64,000 nt of DNA. Source: Cornus controversa (Eukaryota > Streptophyta > Magnoliopsida > Cornales > Cornaceae). Under the pieces are notes generated by a model, which was not told where the DNA came from, ran no database searches, and was given only the letters and a program-made list of their open reading frames with translations. Both the position numbers and the translations under genes were made by a program. The stretch is taken from contig CM048853.1 in NCBI GenBank assembly GCA_026545225.1, positions 17,238,755 to 17,302,754 of the forward strand. Direction: 5' to 3'. Shown in pieces: positions 44,689 through 56,796 of the stretch. Within the stretch, counting starts at the first letter, position 1. Every line of letters starts with the position of its first letter.

Positions 44689-46198
44689 TGATAGACGTTG
44701 AATGTTACGCATTCTAGCCTCTTAACTTATGTATTTTATTCTCTTAATGATAAATTATTTTGTTATTTTACTTTCTTTTAGTGTTTTCTGTATTTTCAGG
44801 GTCTTAATGATTATTTCAGTTAAAATCATAATTTTGGGCTTTTAAAGAAGACATCCAAGATGGTTAGAGGAAGCCTACATCAAGGAGATTCATTCAATCA
44901 TTTATTTCAACTCAAATGAGCCCAAGGAAAAGGTCCAAGAGAATTACAGCTACTTAAGAAGGTTTCGGGCCTGAAGCCCAAATCTACGCATAATACAGTC
45001 TTAATCCCGTTTTGAAAAATGAACCAAAAGTATTATTTTTGAGCCTCAAATCGACTTAATTTTTATATAAGTTGAACAAAATTCAATTTTGCACACTTTT
45101 GTATTTCACGAAAATTCCGTGAATCGGACTTCTAGTGGGTCAAAAGTTAGACCGAACGTCAGTAGGAAAAACCCACCTGATTAGTGCTGCGGGAAAACCT
45201 AATTAATTTCTAATTGGATTAGGACTTTGGTGTATTCTCTTGGGGTATAAAGTGAAGGATTGGAGGCTGAGTTGGGGGGTGATTACAGAGATTGGAGAGT
45301 TTGACAAGGCTGTGGACAGAACAGAAGACATATTTTGCAGAGCCATTGGAGAACGAAGTCATACGCATAATTCATGAAGATGATGCCTTCTTCCTCAATA
45401 GTTGAAGCTTCTTCTTCTACCATGAGCGGCTAGGTCATCCACTAGGGTTTTGATGTAGTCCTAACAAAGCATCAATGGTTTGATTATTTTAATTATTGGG
45501 GATCTTTATATACATGCATAGATTGTGTAATTTAGAGGATTCTTATTATAGAATTAAGCAATAAAAGTCTTGTAAATTCAATTTCAATGATTTCTTATCT
45601 TGTCTTAGATACTTGATTGTTGTTATTGAACTCAATCTTTCTTATTTTCTGTGATCATGAGAGCGATTATTACACAACGGTAATCACTGAATATATCATT
45701 AAAAGCTTTGATGGATTATGCCTAGAGAAGATGAACCATACTACACCCTAGATTAGAGTAGTTAGGCAAATGTCCCATGACACTCGAAGATAGTCCATGA
45801 CTTAGCCTTAATCTTATGTTATCTTCTTGACAGATCAAGGTGAGCTTGTAGCCACCGACACCACTTATGCATGATGTAATTCCCCATAGTTGATTCAATT
45901 GACCATTGATTGTGGAGTTAGTGGTGAAGTTAAATACCCTAGATTTCTCTCATATTATCTTCACTTTCTATTTCCTTTGATTTAGTTTATTTTACTTTTT
46001 AATTAGTTTAGTTTAAAAAATTAGAATTCTTTTCTTCTAAATTTAGTTAGAATTAATTTCGTATTCAACTCGTCAGACCATAATCCCTGAGGTTCGACAC
46101 CCCTTTCGATAGCCCTATTCTGCAAAGAATTCGTTCTATTGCGAAGTGTGGTAATTTTTAATTGATACACTTTTTGAGTCACACTCACACACGAATCA
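44689..46198 (+). repeat. 3' LTR of element D
   Basis: 1,510 bp, TGATAGACGTTG to CACACACGAATCA, preceded by the purine tract and followed by the target duplication GTGGC. Confidence 0.9.
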
Positions 46199-46561
46199 GT
46201 GGCACTAGAAGTTGAGTCAGTGCTGACTTAGCACACGTGCAGCGTGTGAAGGCACATGGCAGTGCATGGAAGCGCGTGACAACGCGTAGAAGGTGTGTGG
46301 CAACGCGTGGAAACATGTAGAAGAGCATAATGGCGCGTGGCTATGCGTGCGTCACTGAAAAAAAAGAACAAAAGACTTTGGCAACACTTGAGGGCTTTTT
46401 GATCATCTAGTCATGGGCTTCATTCTGATATGTTCAGAAGATAAAAGGAGTTCTAGAAGATTAATTTTCAACACCAAATAGAAAAGAGTTCTATATGGAT
46501 GATGAGAACAATTAAACAAAAGAAGAAAATGAGAGTTTTGAAAGCTCCAACTCTGATACCA

Positions 46562-46774
46562 TATTAGAATAAGAAGAAAAGAGACTGAATTGTCTCTGAA
46601 TTATATTAATAAATGGTATATGAAACAATATATAGTGAGAGCATATATATAGGAGAAGGAAAAGAGGTAGGTGAGTGGAGAGCAAGTTATCCTATACATA
46701 GTAAGTCCCCAATCATAAGAATCCTAATTTGTTATGGAAAGGTTAAATATAAAATATACAAATATATATCAACA
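46562..46774 (-). repeat. 5' LTR of copia element B, with primer site
   Basis: 213 bp, about 90% like 17314-17527. On its left, the complement of 46550-46561 reads TGGTATCAGAGT, the copia tRNA-Met primer site, directly after the LTR end. AAAAT target duplication follows at 46775-46779. Confidence 0.9.
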
Positions 46775-47671
46775 AAAATAATGACACTCACTATTAACTC
46801 GATCACGTCTCCAATGACAATGAAGCCAAGAGCTAGCTTCATCGGTGCCATTCATTCCTCTAAAAAACCTATTCATGTTAAATAAAATGCAATACCCTTC
46901 TCAAGAACTTGAAGCATTCGCATTGGCCATTTTGGCTCTTCAAATTTGTCACATCTGCTTTTTCCAAAGCCACCTTAGCAGTTTTAACTCTCAAACACAG
47001 TAAAGAACTTACCGTATCATCATTGTTTTAGTCATTGATCTAATTCATTTTAATCATAGCCAGGCATCCAGAAAATTTGTTAATGCCTCATCTTCGACTA
47101 TTGACCAATTCTTATTCTGAGTAACCGATTGATTTCTAGAAGGTTGTATGTTACTCGATTGAGGCACTTCAATACCACAAAATTAGGATAGTTGATGAGA
47201 TGGAAATTGGGATTCTCCTCAAGAGAATCCATAATTTATGTTGAATGGTGGTTGTGAGTGGGATGCATAACCGATATTATCTTCGTCGAATGACGAAACT
47301 CATTGCTTGAGTTAGGGGTTGAGTATGGTGATTGAGGATCCATGGAATTGGATTGAGTATAAAAAAAATAGCTAAAATTGAGAAAATAAAGGATTTCTAG
47401 CTTGAAGAGTAGAGAATATAGATAATTTGGATGTGAGGTGAATGGTGGTAGGGTTAATGAATTTATAGTTGTGAAAAGAAAGGAAAAAAAAACACTTTAA
47501 TTTTATTTTTGGCCAATATTGTCATTTATGTGCCTAAAGAGTCACTTTTTATTTTCTATTTTTTAACTAAATAACTTTTTCGAACAATATAACCGTTTTA
47601 GAGAGTGTTTCACTCTGGTATGGCCAAACATTAAAAAGTTGTGTCAACTTTTTCCCGAGCCAAACAGGCCC
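46775..47671 (-). mobile_element. PIF/Harbinger remnant with Myb/SANT-like ORF fragment
   Basis: Read on the minus strand, it starts GGGCCTGTTTGGCTCGGG at 47671, next to TTA (47672-47674); GGGCCTGTTTGG-like ends and 3-bp TTA duplications are usual for plant PIF/Harbinger elements. Inside, from ATG at 47343, is MDPQSPYSTPNSSNEFRH. Then, in shifted frames, come SQFPSHQLS, GIEVPQSSNIQPSRNQSVTQ and NKNWSIVEDEALTNFLDAWL, the W-x-x-x-ED-ALxN-AW text of the Myb/SANT-like companion protein of these transposons. At least two frame changes and several stops are present. Copia element B interrupts it on the left, and I did not find the other end. Confidence 0.55.
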
Positions 47672-48654
47672 TTAACCAATGTCAAATATGGAATTTGACT
47701 GTTGGCATGTGGGAAACACACCTTTTTTTTAAATAATAATAATAATAAATTTTGTCATTTCACTAGGGTGAAAATTAAAAAAATAAAAAAAATGACACAG
47801 GCCCAAGATCACAGTCCGGCTCGTGGAATTCCACGAGCCCGGCTTACAAAATTGGGCTCACAAAACCTATTGGAGTTGCTTTCACTCATAAGGACCGTCT
47901 ATTAAAGTTCAAACTTCAATAGAGACATTGTGCGCATATGATTCTACTTACCTAATAAAAAAAAGTAAAAGTAAAAAAAAAAAACTTTCTCCAAAGCACT
48001 CTCTCATTTGAAAGGTTTAGAGTAAGAGCCGCTCTCACTCATAAGGAGAGTGTATTACACTGTTCTTGCTCATTCTATCCATTCCAACCTCATAAATATT
48101 CGTCTTTCTATTTTTTTGGCTGCTCCAAAACACACTCTCATTTGAAAGGGTAAAGCAAGAGTAATGCAACTTCCATAAAAATTGACACAATGCATTAAAT
48201 GTATATTTCTCCTTGAAAAGTTAAAAAATAAAACAATAGATTTTTTTTTTTTCTAGTTGGGGACTCACTTTTTTTCCACCACCGGAGCTCAAACGCCTCG
48301 CCTCGCCTCCCCTCCTTGAGGAGTACAATTTTTTATGTCCCTCATATACAAGTCAAAAGCATAGGGAGTGTATGAATGCAACTATTTATATAAAGTTAAA
48401 AAGAGTTCCAAAGAAAATAGTTTTTGGAACATAAGGAGGGTATGAATTTTCTTTCAACATGAATAATTTGGTCAGCATCTTACAGAGTATAGGAGTTGAA
48501 ATCCACAAATAACGTGTAGAAAGCCTCGTTTCCTAAATACTTGTCTATCATCTCCTACGAAAAGAAAGATTGTGGAAATAGACAGTTACACAGTTTAAAA
48601 TTCTACGTATTTCCCACACCAGCAGAGATTAAGAAGAGGCTCGTGTTTCTTCCA
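47672..48654. other. Intergenic, 3' flank of the host gene
   Basis: AT-rich with poly(A)/poly(T) runs. A 22-bp perfect palindrome, GGCTCGTGGAATTCC followed by ACGAGCC, lies at 47818-47839. A phrase on CTCTCATTTGAAAGG is used twice (48001-48017 and 48135-48151). No coding sequence seen. Confidence 0.6.
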
Positions 48655-48660
48655 TTTATT
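48655..48660 (-). promoter_or_regulatory. Candidate poly(A) signal AATAAA of the host gene
   Basis: AATAAA on the minus strand, about 100 nt after the stop codon of the gene ending at 48759, a normal distance for a plant 3' UTR. Confidence 0.5.
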
Positions 48661-48758
48661 GGAAGAGTTCAAACACAGTAATAGAACAGAGTTTGGACTG
48701 ACATTAGCGTCAAACGGATCCTAGAATGCAACTATTTACAGATGGAACTTGAGAATTC

Positions 48759-51700
48759 TCAAGCAGGCATCGAGGTCGAAAGAACTACATAAGATAAGTA
48801 TTGCAGCCCATCCTGAATTTTGCCCACAGCTGTGGTTCGATCAGTGCGGAGATTTTCAGAGAATGCACCAGCTTTTTCCTGAATTGAATTCTGTTGAACA
48901 ACTTCATCCGAATCAGCAGTAGCACCTTTTATGGCTGCTAGGTAAGCTTCAGCTACATCAGATATTCCTGAACAAAATATTGAAACTAAGACCATCAAAT
49001 AAAATATTTTTTGCTGACGTCATATAAACCTCCCTGCATCTATAATTATAGAAAAACATAAACAAAAAAATATATGATAATAATTTTAATATAATGATGG
49101 TAATCCCAACAATTAATCAGTTGCAGACGTTTATGGAATCTTATGGCAGAGAAAATCTTTAAAGAACTAAAAAACCTACTCTGACTATGTTATATTCCAA
49201 TCAGGAAATCTGTCAGCTAACATATAAGTGATGCTAAGAACAAGTTCAAGGTAATTAAGTTTCTAGACAGTTGGTACTTCAATGCTAGGAATGTGAAGTC
49301 AATAGGATTTTGGTTGGAAAATTTTGTACAAAATGGAATCGTAATTTTGAGTTTTTGTTTTTGTTTATTTTTCAGTAGTTAGGTACATTAGTTGAGTTAC
49401 CTCTGTCAAGAACAAATCAGAGAATTCAAACCTTCAACAAGGGCAAAAATGTGAATTCAACTCTCACTATTGTGCACTCACTAATTTAGGGTCCATATGC
49501 ATTCATTCAAATTATTAAACATGTTAGCGTTTTTAAATTGCATGTTATGATCCCTAAAAATGTGTTTTAGAATAACAAAATGGTTTTGGAAAAGTCAAAT
49601 CCTATTAACACTAAGATTGGGAGTTCGATCGATCGAAGGATCAATCAACTAGATCTAGGCTTGATCAATCGAAATCTGCAGAAGGCAGTTTCTAAATCTA
49701 ATTGCACTCTTTTATACCTAATTTTTTCAGCCTCCGCAGTCTGTAAGTAAGACACTATACAGAAAAGAAAACTCATTCAAGCCTACCACCACCATATAGA
49801 GCATATATTGAGCATCATAGTTTTGTGAGGCAATTTTTAGAGTGGCATTCTAGCAATCCAATTGCTAGAACTTTGTTTTTTTCATTTATTGTCCATGCAT
49901 ATAGATCCTACAATTCCTAGAGCTTCAAGGATTTTAACACATCAAGTTCCACATAATAGACAACGAATCGGACATGACTAGTCATTAGAGATCAAAAGTA
50001 CAAGGAAAAGCAGATCGCGTAAGGAACGTATTTGTTGATGGATTAGCAGCTGAAAGGATCAAGGAGATCTTGCATAAATCTGAGTCCGGAGAGATTAGGT
50101 GATTCTGGTTTTGGAAAAGTCAAATCCTATTAACACTAAGATTGGGAGTTCGATCGATCGAAGGATCAATCAACTGGGTCTAGGCTTGATCAATCCAAAT
50201 CTGCAAAAGGCATTTTCTAAATCTAATTGCACTCTTTTATACCTAATTTTTTTCAGCCTCCGCAGTCTGTAAGTAAGACACTATACAGAAAAGAAAACTC
50301 ATTCAAGCCTACCACCACCATATAGAGCATATATTGAGCATCATAGTTTTGTGAGGCAATTTTTAGAGTGGCATTCTAGCAATCCAATTGCTAGAACATT
50401 GTTTTTTTCATTTATCGTCCATACATATAGATCCTACAATTCCTAGAGCTTCAAGGATTTTAACACATCAAGTTCCACATAACAGACAACGAATCGGACA
50501 TGACTAGTCATTAGAGATCAAAAGTACAAGGAAAAGCAGATCGCATAAGGAACGTATTTGTTGATGGATTAGCAGCTGAAAGGATCAAGGAGATCTTGCA
50601 TAAATCTGAGTCAGGAGAGATTAGGTGATTCTACAGTTTGGTGCCTGGTAACCAAGTTGTAAATTTCTCACTTGGTGGATTTTGATCTGCCAGACTAGAT
50701 CTGCAGTTTTTTCTGTTGGAATTCTCCACACAAAAAAAATGATATGTTCACGTCTGATTGCTTGATTTATTATTTATTTTCTCTCTATATTTTAAGTGAT
50801 TCATTTTGCTGTATTTTAAATTTAATTGTTAGATTTAAAATTCAGCTATTGCCAGTTAAAATCAGACAAGATTCCCCCCTATAAATCAATTTTGGGCTTA
50901 GTGCACTCTGATATATCCTTTGGTCATGGTCCTAGATTTTTCGATCAATGTCGTCTAGTTCATTATGTTGAAAATATAGCCAAATTCACAAGATCAAGGT
51001 AAAACAACAAATACTAGGAGGCAAAAAAGAATAACTTCAGATCAATATGACGAAATAGGATTCCTGCAAGCATATTTAGCAAGTATCTAAACCATTAATT
51101 ATCACTTGAAAATTTCTCCAACTCATGGAATATCAGATGAATGCTCAAAAAAGCACTTGCCCATGTAACCAGCATTAACACGATCTATAACTTGACACAG
51201 TTCCATTCCGTTACTTGTGAACCTTGACCACATTATAGACACAAGGAACAAGTTCCTCATTCGAACACAAGACATAATCACAAAATAGACATGGCCACAG
51301 CACTATGTGCGCGTTTGCGTATGTGTGCACACATGCACGCCAGTATTTTTATATGAAATAGAGCATGCAAGCATGTGATCCATAACCATCGACAGCAAAA
51401 AGAACAAACATAACTTTAAGGAGAAAGTTCCTCCTCACGCATCAAGATGCGAGTATTGTTCTTAGCATATATCATTCTAATTTTCAAAACTAGACTGAAG
51501 TCACATACAAAAAACATGATGCCGTTTGAAGAACTCGAATACTAAATAAATGGTTGTTGTTGTCACTTGGGAAAAAAAGAAAAGAAAAGAAAAAAGACGG
51601 ATCACTACAAAAATCCCACATGAAAAGGCACCACAAAGAATAATGTTTATGGCATTCCTCGTAGCATTTCAAATCATAGTTATTTGGTTGCCTATCTAAG

Positions 51701-54700
51701 TTCATGCACCAACGGTCATCACCCAGTATTATCCCCATTAATGAGTATACTGGGAGAAGCGAAATTAATATAGACACGCCTTTGAAATTATTTGCATAAA
51801 GGGGCTTCACTCAGACTCAATCCCGTATTTTCACGTTTGGCAGTCCAAACTTTCACCATTGCACAAGAAACGGCCGCTGATCTAGATCTATGCATTGTAT
51901 GAAACAAAAATATAACAGCAAGAAATAACAACTTTTAAAAAATACACTATCCTAAGGAGGGCTATTTAATTACTGATCATTTACTTAACTATAATGAAAA
52001 CAGTAGAAGAATATGTAGACACCCACAAAATCAGAAGGCTATTTGGAATCAGTTCCCACCATTTAAGACTACTCCTTGATTTACAACAATGAGTTTTGCC
52101 ACTACCCACATATATAATATAAGCTAACAATGATTAAAGGCAAGGTGAAGATATTTTTAACATGAGCAAAAAGCATGTCAAGTGATCAAATTAAAACAAA
52201 TTGGATTACAACCAAGGAGAATAAACTCTAGACAATCATACCGGTGATAAAACTGTTGGACACTGCTTCCACATTTCCACTCATTGATTGTGCCTTCGTT
52301 CTGATTATCTTAGCTTTTTCAATAGAATCTTCAGGCCAATCAATACTCAACACATCTTCATCAACATCTTCATCCTGAACTTTGTTTGCACTAGATATGA
52401 TGGATTTTCCAAGCATCAGAAGCTGAGACACAGCGAAACAACACATCTCTGAAAGCCTCTGCATAAACATGCATAGAAATTCTATGTCAATTACACCAAT
52501 TATCTGTTAACACTGAAATCAGTTTATGAAATGATTTTCAATCAAAATCAAAATATCAGCTTACATGAACCCCTTCTGAATGAAGAGAATCTATTCTGCC
52601 TGCAGTTCTTTGAATTATATCATTTGCATTTAGTCCAGCTAAAGCATTCGTGAAGCTGCAATAAATCAAGCATGTAAAGTAACACATTATGAAATGGTCG
52701 GTGGTACATATCCAAGCTTCTGTCAACAATGTCCAGGATAGATTAAGAGATTCTTTCAATGCAGACTATTCCAACACGTGTTAGAGAGGGTGTAACTTTA
52801 ATATTTAAATCCTTCAACACGCCCCCTCACATGTGGCCTTCTTTTTGGTCCAACACGTGTTTCAATTTTAATTACCAGGGTGACAGTGAGTTTTGAACTC
52901 GAGACCTTTGGCTCTGATACTATGTTAACCACCATCTACTCTAAAAGCTTAAGCTATTAGAGAGGGAGTAACTTTTATATTTAAATCCTTCAACAGATAA
53001 CAAATGAAAACAACCAAAATTGCCCTTCAACAAACCCTCAACCCTCAATAATTGGTCCATTCTTATTTAAGGATTAGAGAGAGAGAGAGAGAGAAGCACA
53101 ACCGGTAAGCTGTCACTATAAAAAAAAATTGCATATGCAGTTTATTGACAAAATATTGTTAATGAGAAATACTGCATATAATATGCATATATATCACATC
53201 CATGTGCCTCCAAATAGATGAATTGCATTCATGAAAGAGAACTCACAACCAAGATTAGTTAAAATCAGTGGTTTCAGAGGCATTTGAAGCATAAGTGTCA
53301 ATGCACAACTCAAGGTGAACCATTATGAAAATGCCCTTATGCATAACAATGAGGTGCCACTTGCTCAAGATGGTTTGCAATATCTTTTAGGGCATAGCAA
53401 TAATACAACCACACATCTCATAAGGCTTACACCAATAAGAGAGGTTAAGCCTCATTAGCCAAGAACTTAAAAATTCTTAATTTATTCAGGGTATTTTAAC
53501 CATGGAATAACACATATAACTAACTGTTTATTCTAGAAAAATTGTTAATTTGTTGGTTATTGCCACTATCAATGATGATTTATAAGTCACTGTCTGTATT
53601 CATTGTTATAGATTTTATACGTAATTCAAGGAGTCATTATCATTATTTTTTTATAAAAGGCATGCACATGTCTCCTGAAACTCATGCAACACCATTTTTT
53701 TTCTCTTTTGGTAAGTGAACTCATGCATCCCACCTTGAGGCAACAAGTGATATACCATCCTTCAGTGTTTCAAACCACCGATTCTAACCTTCAAAATCTC
53801 CTAACAGACCTAGGTATGAGTTTGAGACGTCGACAAACAGAGGGCTCATAGAAGACAGTTGGTAAGCAGCCATGTTCTGTGGCTTGTAGGTTCCATGTCT
53901 AGTCAAGTGTCGGGTATGAGTCCATGTCGAAGAGTCAGGTTCTAGTTGCTTCTTTCATAGTGGAACTGGTTAGCCTGAGATTATAAATTTTTGTGGTTTT
54001 TTTTTTATCTAGTGTTTTTCACATAAAATATAATGAGTCTCCTTCTGCTCTTAATTTTATTATCTATTCCCTGTGATGTTTGCTAAATGATAGCTATATA
54101 ACCCCCCCAACCACCATGCATAAAGCACAAGTTGCACCAACTTAGAGTAGCTGGAAAGAAAGAAAGAAAAATAGCAAATATTTATATATATAGATTGTGT
54201 GAGGCAGTATTACCCTGCAGCCATCTCAGCAGCCTTACTGACACTTAAATCATGTAAATTCTTCATCTCATCAGTGCTGCCCTCAGCTCTAGTCTCAATT
54301 TTCTTACCCTTTTCAGACTCTATGCAACTTCCATCAATTTCAGAACTCAAACTGAAAATTTGCTGGACCTGTTTAAGTTTTCCGTCATAAAAAGACTTCT
54401 GTTCAGATGATAGCTTCACTTTTCTCCGGTTGAATAACAGTGCATAATGGTTGGACAATGCCTCCAGTTCCTGAAATACAATTCAAGCTAATAGCTTCAA
54501 CAAACTGTCATTTGAACCAGCAATGCATTGAAAGAAGTTGAACCAAGGAGAAAAATTGACCTCCAACTGTTCTGGACCCCCATATATGTAGAAACATCTA
54601 TCAAATGTCACTTCGTCAAACAACTGATCTTCATCAGCATGTTCTTCAGAATCCTTTGGATTCTTTTCTACTTCAATACCAGTTTCTGTGATCAGAAGAT

Positions 54701-54928
54701 CCATGGTCTCCTTTCCTACAAGCTCAAGCACTTGCATTCCTTTTGCAGTAAAGGCCTTTCCAGTCTGTAAAACAAAGGCCGAGAAATAAGCAACCATACA
54801 AAGATTAAAAAAGAAATGTCACAAGTTTCATGCAAACCTCTATTAAGGATGGTGCAGCAGAACCAGCTGTCACAGGTAGACCACCTTGCTGAATAGATTC
54901 AGCTAGGTTTGCAGCAGAATGCTCAAGC
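48759..54928 (-). CDS. Conserved plant protein (DUF7798/FAM114-like, At2g15860-type), last six exons
   Basis: Exons on the minus strand: 54928-54838, 54764-54561, 54470-54214, 52655-52565, 52458-52242 and 48967-48759. All introns are GT-AG and the phases fit, giving 355 residues to TGA at 48761-48759. The text LEHSAANLAESIQQGG, GKAFTAKGMQVLELVGKETM, RCFYIYGGPEQLEELEALSN, LFNRRKVKLSSEQKSFYDGK, FTNALAGLNANDIIQRTAGR, RLSEMCCFAVSQLLMLGKSI, GISDVAEAYLAAIKG and AVGKIQDGLQYLSYVVLSTS is that of a single-copy-like plant family that I recall annotated as BAT2-domain or DUF7798 protein. It is thought related to animal FAM114 proteins, and its function is not established. The protein is helical and acidic with no membrane segment. 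The reading is fully open with no damaged codon, so the gene looks alive. Upstream exons were not found up to 61.4 kb and probably lie beyond a large intron. Introns hold a tandem duplication, a TRIM copy and copia element E. Confidence 0.88.
49581..50631. repeat. Tandem duplication, period 525 bp, in last intron of host gene
   Basis: Copy 1 is 49581-50105 and copy 2 is 50106-50631, about 98% alike by eye. Each starts TGGTTTTGGAAAAGTCAAAT and ends GGTGATTC. The high identity means it is recent. Each copy holds a GATCGATCGAAGGATCAATC/GATCAATCGAAA motif (or a close variant), similar to the word repeated in the LTR at 40544-40787. Non-coding. Confidence 0.92.
52779..52995 (-). mobile_element. 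TRIM-like miniature LTR element in host-gene intron
   Basis: Read on the minus strand: a 73-bp terminal repeat (52995-52923, TGTTGAAGGATTTAAATA to GGTTAACA), a primer-site-like TAGTATCAGAGCC, about 100 bp of non-coding interior, a purine tract GAGGGGGCG, and the start of the second terminal repeat (52819-52779). This is the layout of terminal-repeat retrotransposons in miniature. It is fossil and too small to encode anything. It sits in the intron between exons 54214 and 52655. Confidence 0.75.
53075..53094. repeat. (GA)n microsatellite in intron
   Basis: About ten GA units in the intron between exons 54214 and 52655. Confidence 0.9.
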
Positions 54929-55374
54929 CTGAAGATAAAAGATACAAAAATGTAATGATTAGCAGGCAAATTTGCAGATGTGGAGCATACAAAGAATTGA
55001 CTGAAGCAAACACGGACCCGAACAGCAACAGATTGGAAAATCATTTTACATACATTCTAACCACCGATTAAAATTGTACAAAATACATAATGCAAATCCG
55101 TTGGACCAGAGCGCATATTACATACAATGTAGCTGAGAGTCACCATAAATATAGATTGAAAAAGAGCAGCAGGTAAAACCTAATCAAGAGAGATACCAAC
55201 AGATAACCATGGAGTTCATATGAATGTGTGAATCAAAACAGAACAAAATTTAACGTAACTTGTATTTAACTTCCTCAAATGATCAAAAAGGCCGAACAAA
55301 ACTTACATGGGATGAAGTAATTAAAAAACAATTTTACAAAATGAAATATTAGAGGAGACATGGTACATAATATG

Positions 55375-55622
55375 TGTAGGATATTTTCGAATTTATTATT
55401 TGAATTTAAGTTTAAGCTCTTATTTGTTCAGGTTGTTAGGAAGAAAGTTAGGATAAGATTTGTCTAGATTTAAATTTTAAATGTTTCAGTTCCTAAGATT
55501 AAGGCTAAGGGTTAGCTTCCTATACTCTGTTTTTAGCCTATAAAACAGAGTGTATCTCTTACTGTATTCAATAAGATTGGAAGAATAATTCGGCCCATAT
55601 TTCTCTCCTATTTCTTTCTTCA
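55375..55622 (+). repeat. 5' LTR of element E, followed by primer site
   Basis: TGTAGGATATTTTCG to TTTCTTTCTTCA. TGGTATCAGAGCTAGGAG follows at 55623-55640 as the tRNA-Met-type primer site. A TATAAAAC box and an AATAAG transcript-end-like word occur inside. Confidence 0.92.
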
Positions 55623-55650
55623 TGGTATCAGAGCTAGGAGTAGTCGAGAG

Positions 55651-56790
55651 AAATGTATAAACAGGCCCTTACCGGTGCAAGCGGAGGTGACTCTGTTAAC
55701 TCGGGTACCTCATCTGAAAACATGCAGTCTGCCTCCACAATTGCTACCGCTGCAACTTCCAATTAGTCACCGGCATCCTTACAAATCACATCACACAAAT
55801 TTAACGGAAGAAATTTCCTCCAATGGTTGACATCAGTTCAGATGGTTCTTCGTGGTCGAGGCAAGATGGGTTATATCAATGGAACAAAACCCAAACCTGC
55901 TGAAACCGACCCATCATTTCCAACGTGGGATGCCGAAAATTCTATTGTCATGGCATGGATCATTACTCCATGAATGACAATATAAGTCAGAATTTTTTGC
56001 TTTATCCGACTGCACGGAGCATGTGGGAAGCCGTGATCAGGCGCTATTCCGATCTAGAGAACTCCACTTTGATGTGCGACTTGAGGGACTCTGCAAGAAG
56101 TATGAAGCAAGGGGACTTGAGTGTTACCGATTATTTTAATGGGCTCACGACATTGTGGTAGGAACTAGACATGTTTAATACTCATCAATGGCATTGTGCA
56201 GAAGACGCTACCCTATATAAATCTATTGTTGACAAGGAGAGAATCTACGACTTTGTTTCTGGTTTGAATAAGGAATTGGATGAAGTTCGAGGACGAACGT
56301 TGGCTATACAGCCACTGCCTCACATCGACGATATCTTTGCAGAAGTAAGACGAGAAGAAAGCAGAAAAAGGAAGATGCTTGGAGAATCTAATGGCCAAAC
56401 CATCCCTGAAAGTTCAGCTTTGGTTGTTCGCAACCAAGACAATCCATCAACTAATAAAGGATCTCGGGCTGGGCACCTGTGGTGTGATCATTTCAACAAG
56501 CCACACTACACCCGTGAGACATGTTGGAAGCTTCACGGCAGACCTGAAAATTGGCGTGACAAAATCAACAAACGTGGAGGCAACAGGGCATCTCAAGCGA
56601 ATATCATTGAGGCAACAGGACCGGAGAAGAAACCAAGAGGTGATGGCAGTGAAACTCACCAGATTTCGCTAACAAAGGACCAGCTGGAACAAATTTACAT
56701 ATTGTTGGCCCCTTCCAAACCACCCAGCAGCTCATTCCTCGCCCATCAAGGTATTTGCCTGACTACTGAATCTAATACTAATCAAGGCTC
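55651..56790 (+). pseudogene. Element E gag
   Basis: Starts MYKQALTGASGGDSVN. It contains the copia gag block with ITSHKFNGRNFLQWLTSVQM, the MWEAVIRRYSDLENSTLM region, RIYDFVSGLNKELDEVRGRT and a zinc-knuckle-like CDHFNKPHYTRETCWKLHG (about 56480-56540). Fossil, slightly broken. Confidence 0.85.
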
Positions 56791-56796
56791 CTAGAT

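Larger units (their letters stand above)
32497..46198 (+). mobile_element. Athila-type Ty3/gypsy element D, broken, TSD GTGGC
   Basis: A 13.7-kb plus-strand element with LTRs of about 1.51 kb at each end and GTGGC outside both (32492-32496 and 46199-46203). Recognisable parts: tRNA-Asp-type primer site, gag, protease-like block, integrase, a 3' extra ORF and a purine tract. Of its length 2,992 bp is a nested solo LTR (38308-41299). The LTRs differ by about 8% over the first 440 bp and less later, so the age is very roughly a few million years under usual plant rates. It is broken in many places. It sits in the leader of copia element B. Confidence 0.85.
17314..46774 (-). mobile_element. Ty1/copia element B, broken, expanded to 29.5 kb by nested insertions, TSD AAAAT
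   Basis: A minus-strand copia element. Its 3' LTR is at 17314-17527 and its 5' LTR at 46562-46774, with AAAAT on both outer sides (17309-17313 and 46775-46779). Between them are two coding blocks (RNase H/RT at 17565-18590; integrase/protease/gag at 30443-32270) in the order expected for the minus strand. The LTRs differ at about 20 of 213 positions by eye (9-10%), so it is the oldest insertion whose two ends are both visible here. Everything from 18582 to 30442 and from 32497 to 46198 is later insertion. The element is broken. Confidence 0.85.

Noticed and set aside
46775-47671. Harbinger Myb/SANT-like text considered as a live host transcription factor
   Set aside because: Several stops and frame changes, transposon-like end next to TTA, and interrupted by a copia element.
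51490-51810. 106-residue minus-strand frame in the last host intron, tested as an extra exon
   Set aside because: The flanking exons join in phase without it, and its text is low-complexity with no family match.
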